This document shows, piece by piece, positions 1 to 7,544 of a stretch of DNA of 43,876 nucleotides. The position numbers and the translations under genes were made by a program. Under the pieces are notes generated by a model. That model was given only the letters and a program-made list of their open reading frames with translations, had not been told where the DNA came from and did not search any database. Within the stretch, counting starts at the first letter, position 1. The number at the start of each line of letters is the position of its first letter. Where the stretch lies: contig PQAO01000014.1 of NCBI GenBank assembly GCA_003104995.1, positions 1 through 43,876 of the forward strand, read 5' to 3'. This DNA is from Dehalococcoidia bacterium. Its GTDB lineage: Bacteria; Chloroflexota; Dehalococcoidia; Tepidiformales; Tepidiformaceae.

Positions 1-433
1 CCTCACGGTCGGGGCTCGCCGCTTACACCGTCGCATCGACCATGCCGAGCCTCGTTGACGATTGGGCCGGCCGAAACTCAATCCCCCGACACGCGAGGCC
101 CAACCGGCGGTTGGGGTGCGATGTGGCCCCAGCGTCGATTCCCGTCCCCGGCTGCTACGCCAGGCCCCGCGCGAGGACTGCGCTTGTGGGTGCGGAATCC
201 GTGTCCCCTCCCTCACGGTCGGGGCTCGCCGCTCACTCACCCGCATCGACCGTGCCGAGCCTCGCGGACGATTTGGCCGGCCGAAACTCAATCCCCCGAC
301 ACGCGAGGCCCGACCGTGAGGGAGGGTGCGACGTGGCCCCAGCATGGCGGTACCTCCCCGGCTACTACGCCAGGCCCCGCGCGAGGACTGCGATTGTGGG
401 CGCGGAGTGCGTGTCCCCTCCCTCACGGTCGGG
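1..433. repeat. Left REP-like array: two 125-bp palindromic elements
   Basis: The stretch repeats with a 210-bp period: the block starting CCTCACGGTCGGGGCTCG occurs at 1, 211 and 421. Each period holds an inverted repeat. The left arm CCCGACCGTGAGGGAGGG (309-326) is the exact complement of the right arm at 416-433, enclosing 89 bp. The first element (99-223) keeps its right arm at 206-223, but its left arm at 99-116 has decayed. Short reading frames across the block follow the repeat and are not genes. The array abuts a REP-associated transposase, which suggests these are its substrates. Confidence 0.9.
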
Positions 434-442
434 GCTCGCATG

Positions 443-949
443 TCACTCACCCGGGCCAATCGTGCCTCCCAGGTCATCACCCTGGTAATCCAGCACGTAG
501 GACACGGCGTCGATGACGTCTTGCTCATCCCGCAGGAAACGTGTGCTCCCATGGCGAGCCCAGGTTCGAGCTCCGCTTCTCGCCAGGCCGGACTCGCGCA
601 ACCCTCGCGTCGCGTAGGCCTTGAAGGTGTTCAGAACCTGGTCAATGGGGGCCTCGCTTGTGACCACGACATGGACGTGATTAGTGCGGACGTTGAGCGC
701 ATGGAGGCGCCAGGCACGGTGTTCGCAAACCCCGGCGATGGCACGCGCAACGGTCCTGCGTTGTTCTTCGCTGAAGAGCACCGGCTCCTGGGTCAATAGC
801 TCGCGTTCGAAGCGTTGCCTCGCGGGGTTGACTGGCAAGGCAGGCGTGCCGAGAAGATTCTGACGCCGATGAATACTCCCTCGCGGGTCACCGTGGAGGC
901 GATTCCCGTACGTGGTGAAGGTGAGGAAATACCCAGCAGGCCCACTCAC
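443..949 (-). CDS. REP-associated tyrosine transposase (RAYT, Y1 HUH family)
   Basis: 168-residue single-domain protein of the TnpA_REP/RAYT (Y1_Tnp) family, which nicks and rejoins single-stranded DNA at palindromic REP sequences. The HUH metal-binding motif is visible as NHVHVVV (His91 and His93). The likely nucleophile is Tyr151 or Tyr155 in the C-terminal helix (VSYVLDY). It starts with GTG and has no Shine-Dalgarno; a TAGAAT box lies exactly 6 bases upstream, so a leaderless transcript is likely. The gene sits inside an array of 125-bp inverted-repeat elements. Its last codons lie in sequence that still resembles the repeat spacer. Length is normal for a RAYT and the frame is intact, so it is probably functional. 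RAYT genes are usually single-copy and domesticated, unlike true insertion sequences. Confidence 0.88.
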   Translation of the reverse strand: MSGPAGYFLTFTTYGNRLHGDPRGSIHRRQNLLGTPALPVNPARQRFERELLTQEPVLFSEEQRRTVARAIAGVCEHRAWRLHALNVRTNHVHVVVTSEAPIDQVLNTFKAYATRGLRESGLARSGARTWARHGSTRFLRDEQDVIDAVSYVLDYQGDDLGGTIGPGE

Positions 950-955
950 GGACGA

Positions 956-961
956 ATTCTA
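956..961 (-). promoter_or_regulatory. Leaderless -10 box of the RAYT gene
   Basis: TAGAAT on the minus strand, separated by 6 bases (950-955) from the GTG start at 949. It matches the TAnnnT-N6-start layout seen before many genes in this window. Confidence 0.6.
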
Positions 962-996
962 ACCCATCCCCACACTCCATCCCCCGACACGGGAGG

Positions 997-1330
997 CCCG
1001 ACTGTCAAGGAGGGCGCGATGTGGCCCCAGCGCGGATTTCCGTCCCCGGCTGCTACGCCAGGCCCCGCGCGAGGACTGCGTTTGTGGGCGCGGAGTGCGT
1101 GTCCCCTCCCTCACGGTCGGGGCTCGCCGCTCACTCACCCGCATCGACCGTGCCGGGCCTCGCGGACGATTTGGCCGGCAGACCTCAATCCCCCGACACG
1201 CGAGGCCCGACCGTGAGGGAGGGTGCGACGTGGCCCCAGCGCGGATTCCCGCCCGCGGCTACTACGCCAGGCCCCGCGCGAGGACTGCGTTTGTGGGCGC
1301 GGAGTGCGTGTCCCCTCCCTCACGGTCGGG
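997..1330. repeat. Right REP-like array: two 125-bp palindromic elements
   Basis: Two more copies of the element flanking the transposase. One is 997-1121 (left arm CCCGACTGTCAAGGAGGG, diverged; right arm 1104-1121 intact). The other is 1206-1330, with both 18-base arms perfect (1206-1223 and 1313-1330). Both enclose exactly 89 bp, as in the left array. The inner sequence contains conserved blocks such as CCAGGCCCCGCGCGAGGACT. The array ends abruptly after about 1340, just before the next promoter. Confidence 0.9.
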
Positions 1331-1390
1331 GCTCGCCGGCCCGGGGTCCTGGCCGCCGGGAGCTGACTCTCTCCTGACGGGGGCGGCCCC

Positions 1391-1396
1391 TACACT
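1391..1396 (+). promoter_or_regulatory. Leaderless -10 box (TACACT)
   Basis: TACACT is followed by 6 bases and the ATG at 1403. No Shine-Dalgarno lies between, and no clear -35 is seen. Confidence 0.6.
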
Positions 1397-1402
1397 GGGA
1401 CC

Positions 1403-1942
1403 ATGGAGATCGCGAGCCGCCCGGGCTGGTGGAACCCCCGCTGGGGGTGGAAGACCTGGCTGATGGCGGCCCTCATGGTGTTCCCCACGCTTGGGTTCGC
1501 CGTCTGGGTACTCATCGAGGCCGGGGGCGAATCGCCGATCGACCCCGCAACGCAGGCGCTGGCCGAACAGAACGCCGGCGGCGCGGTCATCGCCATTTCG
1601 GGGACCGAACACACCATCTACCACTACCCGGGGACGCTGCCGTCGGCGGCCGATCCGCGGGCCGACGGCCGGGGCACACTCGTCTGGTTCACCAGCCCCA
1701 GCTGCGCCCGCTGCGACGATATGCTCTTCGTGCACGGGGTCATGGCCGGGTACCGTGAGCAACTCGTCTTCGTCGAAAAGTCCACCGACCGCGACACAGC
1801 GGACGAGCGCTACGGCGTTACAGGCGTGCCCGCGTTCGTGCTGCTCGATGCGGAGGGGAAGGAGCTGGGACGGTTTGGGTTCGCGGCAGACGAATCAGCC
1901 TTCCGGCTGGAGCTGGCGAAACTGGTGGCACAGCCGGAGTAG
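1403..1942 (+). CDS. Membrane-anchored thioredoxin-like protein
   Basis: 179 residues. One N-terminal transmembrane helix (about residues 19-38) is followed by an extracytoplasmic thioredoxin-fold domain. The redox motif is C101-A-R-C104 in the context SPSCARCDDM, and the cis-proline loop is at GVPAFVLLD (Pro143). The likely role is thiol-disulfide exchange or reductant delivery outside the membrane, but no substrate can be named. The gene is transcribed alone: a repeat array lies upstream, and an MFS gene on the other strand ends 4 bases after its stop. The start is fixed by the TACACT-N6-ATG leaderless layout. It could also be a TlpA/ResA-like or vitamin K epoxide reductase-associated thioredoxin; the fold call is much firmer than any specific role. 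Confidence 0.8.
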   Translation: MEIASRPGWWNPRWGWKTWLMAALMVFPTLGFAVWVLIEAGGESPIDPATQALAEQNAGGAVIAISGTEHTIYHYPGTLPSAADPRADGRGTLVWFTSPSCARCDDMLFVHGVMAGYREQLVFVEKSTDRDTADERYGVTGVPAFVLLDAEGKELGRFGFAADESAFRLELAKLVAQPE

Positions 1943-1946
1943 CGGG

Positions 1947-3281
1947 TCAGTCGGTCTCGACGGGTACCGGGACCAGGGCGGGTTTGTGCGCGTGGGGATG
2001 CAGCGGCAGCGGCAGCGGTATCGGCACGAAGCGCGGGAGCTGAATGAAGACGAACGTGGCTGCGCCGATGAGGCCCATCGCCGCCAGTACCGGGCGCGCG
2101 CCAGCGACTTCCACCCCGATGCCCATCAGCAGCAGCGGAAGTACCACGAAGGAGTCGGTGAGGGTGGCCTGGACAGCGAAAACGCGCGATTGGTGCGCGA
2201 GCGGAGCGGCGGCGGTGAGAGCGACTCGCGCAGAAACGAGGGCGAGGGTGACCGCCAGGCCCACGAGGAAGGCGACCGGGAACGCCACGATGAAGGTCGT
2301 ATTGAGACTGGCTTCGAGGTTAACGAGCGGGCCCACCTGGCTGAAGGTGAGGACCGCTTCCAGGCCGTAGTCCAGGGAGGCCAGGGCGAATACGCCGATA
2401 ACCATCGAGACCAGGGCGAGGCGCATGACTTTCTGGGAGACCTCGGCCGTGACAGCAGCGGCTGACCAGGCGAGCCCCGCCAGGACGCCGACCACACCCG
2501 GGGCCACGAGGAAAATCCCCCATTCCTCGCCGAGGGAGATGTCGTTACGGAGGTAGAGGGGAAGCGCGACAACGATCCCCTGGATAATCATGGTCTGCAC
2601 GGCGAGGACCGCGAGGGCATCGCGAGCCATGGGGGAGCGCTTGAACACCCGGAGCGAGTCGCGCAGCGAGGAGTGGTCGCCCGAAGGTTCGCGGGCGGGG
2701 CCTCCATGGTTCAGGGAGAGCGCGACCGTGATGGCGGAGAGGGCGACCCCGGCGACGACCGCGCCCGCCAGCATCGCCTGCGTCCCGCCGATAACGAAGA
2801 GCAACGGAGCGAGGGCGAGCATGCCCACTCCCTGGCCGGCGTACTGCAGGGCCACGCCGAGCGAGTGCGGGGTAGCGCGGCCCTTGCCGCAGAGGACGCG
2901 AACCATCGCCATTTCGGAGGGGGAATAGACCTGGGAGACGGCCGAGTAGGCGAAGATCACACCAGCGCCAACAGCGGCGGCGTTGAATTCGAAGAAACAG
3001 AGGGCGATGACGAGGGTCCGGAGAATGGCGCCGAGGGCCATGCCGCGCCCGGGGCCGATGCGGTCGGCCAGCGCGCCGCCCATGACGCCGAAGAGCAGCG
3101 ACGCCCCGGTGGTGGCGATCAGGAGCGAGCTCAGCCCGACGGCCGACTTATCGCTCGTCCCGGCGACCACGAAGAGGCTCGCGAACAGGAGGTTCTGGGC
3201 GACCTGCCCGGAGAACCTCGCGGAATAGTACAAGAGCAGGCCCGGCCTCATCGTCCCACGCACCACCACCAGTTCTTTCAC
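1947..3281 (-). CDS. MFS transporter
   Basis: About 444 residues with 11-12 hydrophobic segments, resembling the MFS_3/EntS-like group of proton-driven exporters. The loop between helices 2 and 3 carries the MFS motif A signature (GGALADRIGPGRG). The C-terminus is a hydrophilic Pro/His tail. Substrate unknown. The GTG at 3281 leaves only 16 bases to the divergent reading frame at 3298 and has no ribosome site; ATG at 3251 is an alternative start that loses only ten residues. The gene converges on the thioredoxin-like gene with a 4-base gap. Confidence 0.8.
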   Translation of the reverse strand: MKELVVVRGTMRPGLLLYYSARFSGQVAQNLLFASLFVVAGTSDKSAVGLSSLLIATTGASLLFGVMGGALADRIGPGRGMALGAILRTLVIALCFFEFNAAAVGAGVIFAYSAVSQVYSPSEMAMVRVLCGKGRATPHSLGVALQYAGQGVGMLALAPLLFVIGGTQAMLAGAVVAGVALSAITVALSLNHGGPAREPSGDHSSLRDSLRVFKRSPMARDALAVLAVQTMIIQGIVVALPLYLRNDISLGEEWGIFLVAPGVVGVLAGLAWSAAAVTAEVSQKVMRLALVSMVIGVFALASLDYGLEAVLTFSQVGPLVNLEASLNTTFIVAFPVAFLVGLAVTLALVSARVALTAAAPLAHQSRVFAVQATLTDSFVVLPLLLMGIGVEVAGARPVLAAMGLIGAATFVFIQLPRFVPIPLPLPLHPHAHKPALVPVPVETD

Positions 3282-3363
3282 ACAGTAGTTAACGGTAATG
3301 CGGGAGCGATGCAGCAGGTGGCTGCAGGCTGGCCCACGATTCTACCCCGCGCTGAACCGTACC
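3282..3363. promoter_or_regulatory. Divergent promoter region with a 6-bp dyad
   Basis: This gap separates the minus-strand MFS gene from the flippase operon. It holds the inverted repeat TGCAGC-AGGTG-GCTGCA (3310-3326), a possible operator. An in-frame ATG at 3298 would extend the flippase over this region. I prefer 3364 because the extension overlaps the dyad and leaves no room for promoters. Confidence 0.4.
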
Positions 3364-4602
3364 ATGCCGAAGTTGAGCGCGGCCGAAAGACAAAGGAAAT
3401 TCTTCACAATCGACGAAAAAACAGGGGAAACCCCTGACGCGGATGCCGGGCCAGCCCAGTCCGACGGCACTGCGGCTGTGGTCGCGGAGGTAAAGGGCCT
3501 GCGACTTCCGGCCGGGGCCGCCGAGCGCGACACTGCGTGTGTGACCGAAACGGCTGAGGAACCGAACGAGACGGAACCTGCCGCGGCGCGCCGGGTTCGG
3601 TACATCCAGGTCGCCGGCGTTCTGATCCTGACCGTGCTCGCCGGGGTCTTCGTCTACGCCAACCGGTCCGAGATACCGGGCACCATCACAGCGGTGCGCG
3701 GCGCCAACCCGTGGTACGCGGGAGTTGCCGCCGCGCTCAGCCTGCTCTTTGTCGCGAACTACGGCGCGCTCCAGTACACGGCCTTTCGCAGCGTTGGCCT
3801 GAAAGATTCGTACTGGCATCAGCTTCGGCTGGCAACCGCCGGACTGTTTCTGAACACGGTGGCCAAGTCGGGCGGGATGGGCGGGCTGGCCATCTTCCTG
3901 CGGGAGGCCGGGGGGAGAGGTTGGCCGCGCGGCCGCGTGATCACGGGATATATGCTCGGACATCTCCTTGGCCAGGCCGCGTTCGCAGCGACACTGGTGG
4001 CGGCGCTCGTCGTCGTGGTGATCGACGGCAAGTTGAACCGGGGCGAAGTGTTCGCCACCGCGGTCTTCGTGGTCTACCTGCTGGGGCAGGTTGTTGTTGG
4101 CGTGGCCGCCCTGCGGAGCAGATCCGCCTTGCGCACGCTGTATGCCCTGCCGGGGCGAGCGAAGGCACGTGCCTCGGCGTGGTTCGGGCGCGAAGCGGAG
4201 GCGGCCAGCGACTCCACAGAGGCGGCCGATGAGCTATACGCGGCCGTATCGTGGCTGCGCGGCGACCTGCGCGTGATCTGGCCGCCGGTGTTCCACGCGC
4301 TCATCGTGGAGGTCATTGGCGTGGCGACCGTTTGGGCGGTGTTGCTGTCCCTGAATACGGGCAGCGGTTTGGATGTCGCCCTGGTTGCCTATTCAATCGG
4401 CGTCCTCTTCTCCATCGTGGGCGTGCTGCCAGCCGGTCTGGGGTTCGCTGAGGCGTCGCTCGGGGCGGTGTTCGTCTCATTCGGAGTGGCGACTGCCACC
4501 GCGGCGGCGGCGGTCATCATCTACCGGTTGTTCGAAGTTTGGGTCCCCTTCCTCGCCGGAGCATGGGCCGTTTCGACCCTGAAACGAGGAGGCCGGGGTT
4601 GA
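3364..4602 (+). CDS. MprF-like flippase half (LPG synthase transmembrane domain)
   Basis: 412 residues from ATG 3364 (434 if the ATG at 3298 is used). An acidic cytosolic N-terminus of about 75 residues is followed by around eight transmembrane helices of the lysylphosphatidylglycerol synthase TM family (PF03706, formerly UPF0104). The family signature is visible around NTVAKSGGMGGLAIFLREAG and in the late GVLPAGLGFAEASLGAVFV segment. In MprF this part moves aminoacylated or related lipids across the membrane. The next gene encodes the transferase half, so the two together correspond to a split MprF. Their junction is a TTGA start/stop overlap, a strong sign of translational coupling. Lipid and amino-acid specificity cannot be read from sequence. 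Confidence 0.82.
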   Translation: MPKLSAAERQRKFFTIDEKTGETPDADAGPAQSDGTAAVVAEVKGLRLPAGAAERDTACVTETAEEPNETEPAAARRVRYIQVAGVLILTVLAGVFVYANRSEIPGTITAVRGANPWYAGVAAALSLLFVANYGALQYTAFRSVGLKDSYWHQLRLATAGLFLNTVAKSGGMGGLAIFLREAGGRGWPRGRVITGYMLGHLLGQAAFAATLVAALVVVVIDGKLNRGEVFATAVFVVYLLGQVVVGVAALRSRSALRTLYALPGRAKARASAWFGREAEAASDSTEAADELYAAVSWLRGDLRVIWPPVFHALIVEVIGVATVWAVLLSLNTGSGLDVALVAYSIGVLFSIVGVLPAGLGFAEASLGAVFVSFGVATATAAAAVIIYRLFEVWVPFLAGAWAVSTLKRGGRG

Positions 4603-6290
4603 CGCGCGTCGGCGTTCCCGGCGCGCGAACGCGACGCGTGGTCAGTGGGCTGGTGGTTGCGCTCGGGTTGCTAAACATCATGCTGGCGCTGGTCCGGCAG
4701 CCAATCATCTCGTTCGGCCGAATCCACAACCGGGTACCGATCGAAGCGGTGGACGGCGCGCGATACCTGTTACTCGCTGCGGCAGTGGCGCTGCTGAGCA
4801 GCTCGACCGGGTTGCTCCACGGAAAGCGGCATGCCTGGATGGTGGCGGCGCTCGCGACGCTGGCCTCGCTCATGGCCCATCCCTTCAAACGCGTGGACTA
4901 CCTGGGGGTCGCGGCCGCAGGGTTCGTCCTGGCAGCCCTCATCACCACAGTCGGCCAGTTCCCGGCCCGGAGCGACCCGGCCCGGGCCCGGCGCGGGTTG
5001 CTGTGGCTGGCCCTTGGAGAACTCGGCGTGCTTGCCTATGGGTTCGCGGGGCTCTACTTGCTGGACTCGCAGTTCCGCGAGTCCCCTTCGTTCGCGGAAG
5101 CGGTAGAGAACGCGCTCCGCCTGCTTTTCGTTGTGCCGGCAACCACTATCGAACCGGCAAGCCGGCACGGCACCTGGTTCATCCATTCCGCCCGGCTGCT
5201 GGCCAGCGGCATGCTGGTCGCCGGGATCTGGCAGCTCTTGCGGCCCGTACTGCACCGTACCGGGCCGGGGCGCCTGGAACGCCTGCGCGTTCGAGGCCTG
5301 CTCGATCAGTACGCGACAACCTCCGTGGCGTATTTTCACCTCCTCGATGACAAGACCTATTTCTTCGCCAGCTCGGGCGAAGCGTTCATCGGCTACCGGA
5401 TGGTCGGGGCGACCGCCGTCGCGCTCGGGGAGCCCATCGGCGAGCAATTCGCGCGGAAACTCGTGGTGCGCGAATTCGCCGAATTCTGCGACCTGAACGG
5501 ATGGGCGTTCTGCTTCCACCAGGTGACCGAAGCGGGTGCGACCGAGCTTCGGGAGGCCGGGTTGTCCGCAATGAAGATCGGAGAAGAAGCGGTCGTGCCG
5601 GTCACCAACCTCTCGCTTTCGGGGAAGTCGTTCAAGCACATCAGGAATACGGTGAACCGGCTTGGCAAGGAGGGGTACTGGTGCGAACGGTTGCCGCGGC
5701 CCATCCCCGAAGAGACGCTGGCCGAGCTGGAGGCGCTGTCTGGCTCCTGGCTCGCGGACGGCGGGCACCGGGAACGGGGGTTCACCCTCGGGCAATTCAG
5801 CTACGACTACCTCAACGAGACATACGTCCACGTCGTTCGCTCTCCTGGCGGGCGGATCGAGGCGTTCGCGAACGTGATCCCGCCGTTCCAATCGAAGGAG
5901 GGGAACTTCGACCTGATGCGGCGCCGCCCGGACGCGGAGGACGGAGTCATGGACTTCCTCTTCGTGCACCTTATCGAGCATTTTCGCGCCGAAGGGATGG
6001 ATGGGCTGAACCTTGGCCTGGCCCCTCTCGCAAACCTGGAAGGCGGCGGGCTCGTCACCCACGCACTGCGTCTGCTGTACAACCGTGGTTCGCGCTTCTT
6101 CCATTACGAAGGCCTGCACGCCTACAAGGAGAAATGGCAGCCCCGCTGGGAACCCCGCTACCTGGTCTATCGCAGCGAGCTCCAGCTCCCGCAACTGGCG
6201 CTCGCGGTCGCACGGGCCGGCGAGACAGAGGGGAGCCTTTCGTGGCCGTGGACGGACCTGGCGGCGAGGCTGCTTCCTTGGAGGCGGTGA
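4599..6290 (+). CDS. MprF-like aminoacyl-lipid transferase half (DUF2156/LPG_synthase_C)
   Basis: 563 residues. The first ~220 form about six transmembrane helices; the rest is a DUF2156 (PF09924) cytosolic domain with a double GNAT-like fold, which in MprF transfers an amino acid from aminoacyl-tRNA to phosphatidylglycerol. Family landmarks are YFHLLDDKTYFF, the ALGEPIG stretch and GMDGLNLGLAPL. The start is TTG at 4599: GAGGAGG at 4586-4592 sits 6 bases before it, and TTGA overlaps the stop of the flippase gene. An ATG at 4539 is in frame but lacks this support and would overlap by 64 bases. The expected effect is a change in envelope charge, hence resistance to cationic peptides or acid. 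The substrate is inferred from family only. Confidence 0.83.
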   Translation: MTRVGVPGARTRRVVSGLVVALGLLNIMLALVRQPIISFGRIHNRVPIEAVDGARYLLLAAAVALLSSSTGLLHGKRHAWMVAALATLASLMAHPFKRVDYLGVAAAGFVLAALITTVGQFPARSDPARARRGLLWLALGELGVLAYGFAGLYLLDSQFRESPSFAEAVENALRLLFVVPATTIEPASRHGTWFIHSARLLASGMLVAGIWQLLRPVLHRTGPGRLERLRVRGLLDQYATTSVAYFHLLDDKTYFFASSGEAFIGYRMVGATAVALGEPIGEQFARKLVVREFAEFCDLNGWAFCFHQVTEAGATELREAGLSAMKIGEEAVVPVTNLSLSGKSFKHIRNTVNRLGKEGYWCERLPRPIPEETLAELEALSGSWLADGGHRERGFTLGQFSYDYLNETYVHVVRSPGGRIEAFANVIPPFQSKEGNFDLMRRRPDAEDGVMDFLFVHLIEHFRAEGMDGLNLGLAPLANLEGGGLVTHALRLLYNRGSRFFHYEGLHAYKEKWQPRWEPRYLVYRSELQLPQLALAVARAGETEGSLSWPWTDLAARLLPWRR

Positions 6291-6931
6291 CCCCAGGCGG
6301 GCCGCGGGCCGCCGTCGCGGCAGTGGTCCGGCGCTTCGCGGTGTCGCTCACCATCATGGGCATCGTGGTGGGGCTGCAGGCGGCCACCGCCCTTTATGCA
6401 GGATTGCATCCGTGGTTGACCGAGCATTTCGGCGTCGACTGGGAGACATTCCGCCAGGGCCAGTGGTACCGGTTCGCCGTCAGCCCGTTGTTTCAGCACA
6501 GCCCGGGTTTCGGCGGCCTCAACCAGTTCCTGATTTTGCTCGTACCGGTCCTCGAGTGGATGGCTGGTCCACGGCTGACCCTGGCCGTGTTCGCCCTTGG
6601 AGACTGGCTGAGCACCATCCCGGCGCTGGTGTTCCTGCGGGTCGCGGCCGAATGGAATGCCACTGCGATGGCGGCCGCCAATACGCTCGATTCCGGGTCA
6701 TCTTCGGCGTCGATCGCCGTGGCGGCAGCTCTGGCCGTGCTGGTGCCCCAGCGGAGCCTCCGCATTGGCTGCCTCGCCGCGCTGTTCGGGGCGCTGATTC
6801 TGCGGGTATTGCTCTACGGCAACGAGTATGACTGGCAGCATCTGCTGGCAGGTTGCGTGGGAGCGGCGCTCACCGTGGTTGCACGAAGGGACATCGCCAG
6901 CCGCAGCCGGATGAAGCGCCCGCCGGAGTGA
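6242..6931 (+). CDS. Rhomboid-like multi-spanning membrane protein
   Basis: 229 residues, about six transmembrane helices. The layout follows rhomboid proteins: LFQHSPGFGGLNQFL aligns with the family HxxxN region (Asn94), a serine-rich DSGSSSAS (150-157) occupies the place of GxSG, and His200 in DWQHLLAGCVGAAL matches the late HxxGxxxG helix. Since the exact GxSG is missing, it may be a protease with a variant site or a catalytically dead pseudo-rhomboid such as the actinobacterial rhomboid-like family. The GTG at 6242 has AGGGGAG (6229-6235) at ideal distance and gives a 49-base overlap with the transferase. GTG 6287, overlapping the stop as GTGA, is the alternative. It is the third gene of the split-MprF operon. 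Confidence 0.72.
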   Translation: MAVDGPGGEAASLEAVTPGGPRAAVAAVVRRFAVSLTIMGIVVGLQAATALYAGLHPWLTEHFGVDWETFRQGQWYRFAVSPLFQHSPGFGGLNQFLILLVPVLEWMAGPRLTLAVFALGDWLSTIPALVFLRVAAEWNATAMAAANTLDSGSSSASIAVAAALAVLVPQRSLRIGCLAALFGALILRVLLYGNEYDWQHLLAGCVGAALTVVARRDIASRSRMKRPPE

Positions 6932-6937
6932 TGTTAT

Positions 6938-7147
6938 TCAGGCCGGCAGCTCGAAACGGTGGCCCGAAAAAAGCGTCACGGTTCCGTCAGGCTCAGCAAT
7001 CGAGCGGAGGTACTCGGGCGGCAACCGCTTGAGGAAGCCAATGGCGCATGGCACACAGATCCCGTGGGATACGCTCTCGCTGGAGCGAGAGCGGGAGACG
7101 GAGACATTGCACCACGCGCAGACGACCGACGGGTTTTCTCCCTGCAT
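6938..7147 (-). CDS. Small CxxC...SHGICxxC putative zinc-binding protein
   Basis: 69 residues. It has two CxxC pairs, CAWC near residue 10 and SHGICVPC near residue 28, separated by an Arg/Ser-rich loop. The same C-x2-C...SHGIC-x2-C pattern occurs as a short zinc-ribbon-like tail at the end of many bacterial PAS, GAF and receiver signalling proteins; here it stands alone. Function unknown; a regulatory or protein-binding role is possible. It converges on the rhomboid-like gene with a 6-base gap. The start has only a weak ribosome site, so the precise N-terminus is unsure. The clear cysteine motif is the main reason to treat it as real. Confidence 0.6.
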   Translation of the reverse strand: MQGENPSVVCAWCNVSVSRSRSSESVSHGICVPCAIGFLKRLPPEYLRSIAEPDGTVTLFSGHRFELPA

Positions 7148-7544
7148 TTCCAGCCAACCGTATCACCAGCGGGACACCGGCTGGCACGTTCCGTCGAGTA
7201 GTCACCTTCCTGTCACGGAGGTTTCACCTCCCCGCGCGTAACGCGGCGACGGTTTCTGGATGCGGGCGACCTGCCCTCCAGGCATCCCGAGACCTTCCCG
7301 GGCGATCGAACGCCGGGTACCGGGAAGCTTCCCACCAGGTGCGTCGCGCCCCGCCAGCAGGGGCTCGTTGAACTGGGACTGGCGCCCGTTCCCTTGTGGG
7401 AATGTTCCCCTGTTCCCAGCCGGGAACCCCCATTCGGACGATCGGGAACCATCCCATGACCGTTTCCCAAATGAGCAGAACCGATGCTCCCAATCGGGAA
7501 AGACCCCGATGGAGAGCCGGGGCGGAGTGGCAGAGGCTGATGGC
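7148..7544. repeat. Gene-free region with TTCCC-N4-GGGAA dyads
   Basis: No credible gene in about 400 bases. The region is full of short inverted repeats: GGAGGT-TTC-ACCTCC (7217-7231), GGGAAGCTTCCC (7322-7333), TTCCC-TTGT-GGGAA (7389-7402), GTTCCC-AGCC-GGGAAC (7412-7427) and TCCC-AATC-GGGA (7488-7499), plus half sites between them. Three share the same 4-base spacer. They lie upstream of the PadR gene, so they could be operators. The same motif recurs at 19821-19874. Confidence 0.7.

Noticed and set aside
1..1340. CRISPR array
   Set aside because: The period is about 210 bp, the repeats are long with inverted arms, the spacers are themselves conserved, and there are no cas genes. It is a REP-like array.
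42..1463. Arg/Pro-rich open frames within the repeat array
   Set aside because: They repeat with the DNA in several frames at once and have no recognisable domain or ribosome site.
7260..7544. Extension of the PadR frame upstream to 7260
   Set aside because: The added residues are coded by the dyad-rich non-coding region and lie before the natural PadR N-terminus; a good ribosome site precedes ATG 7545.
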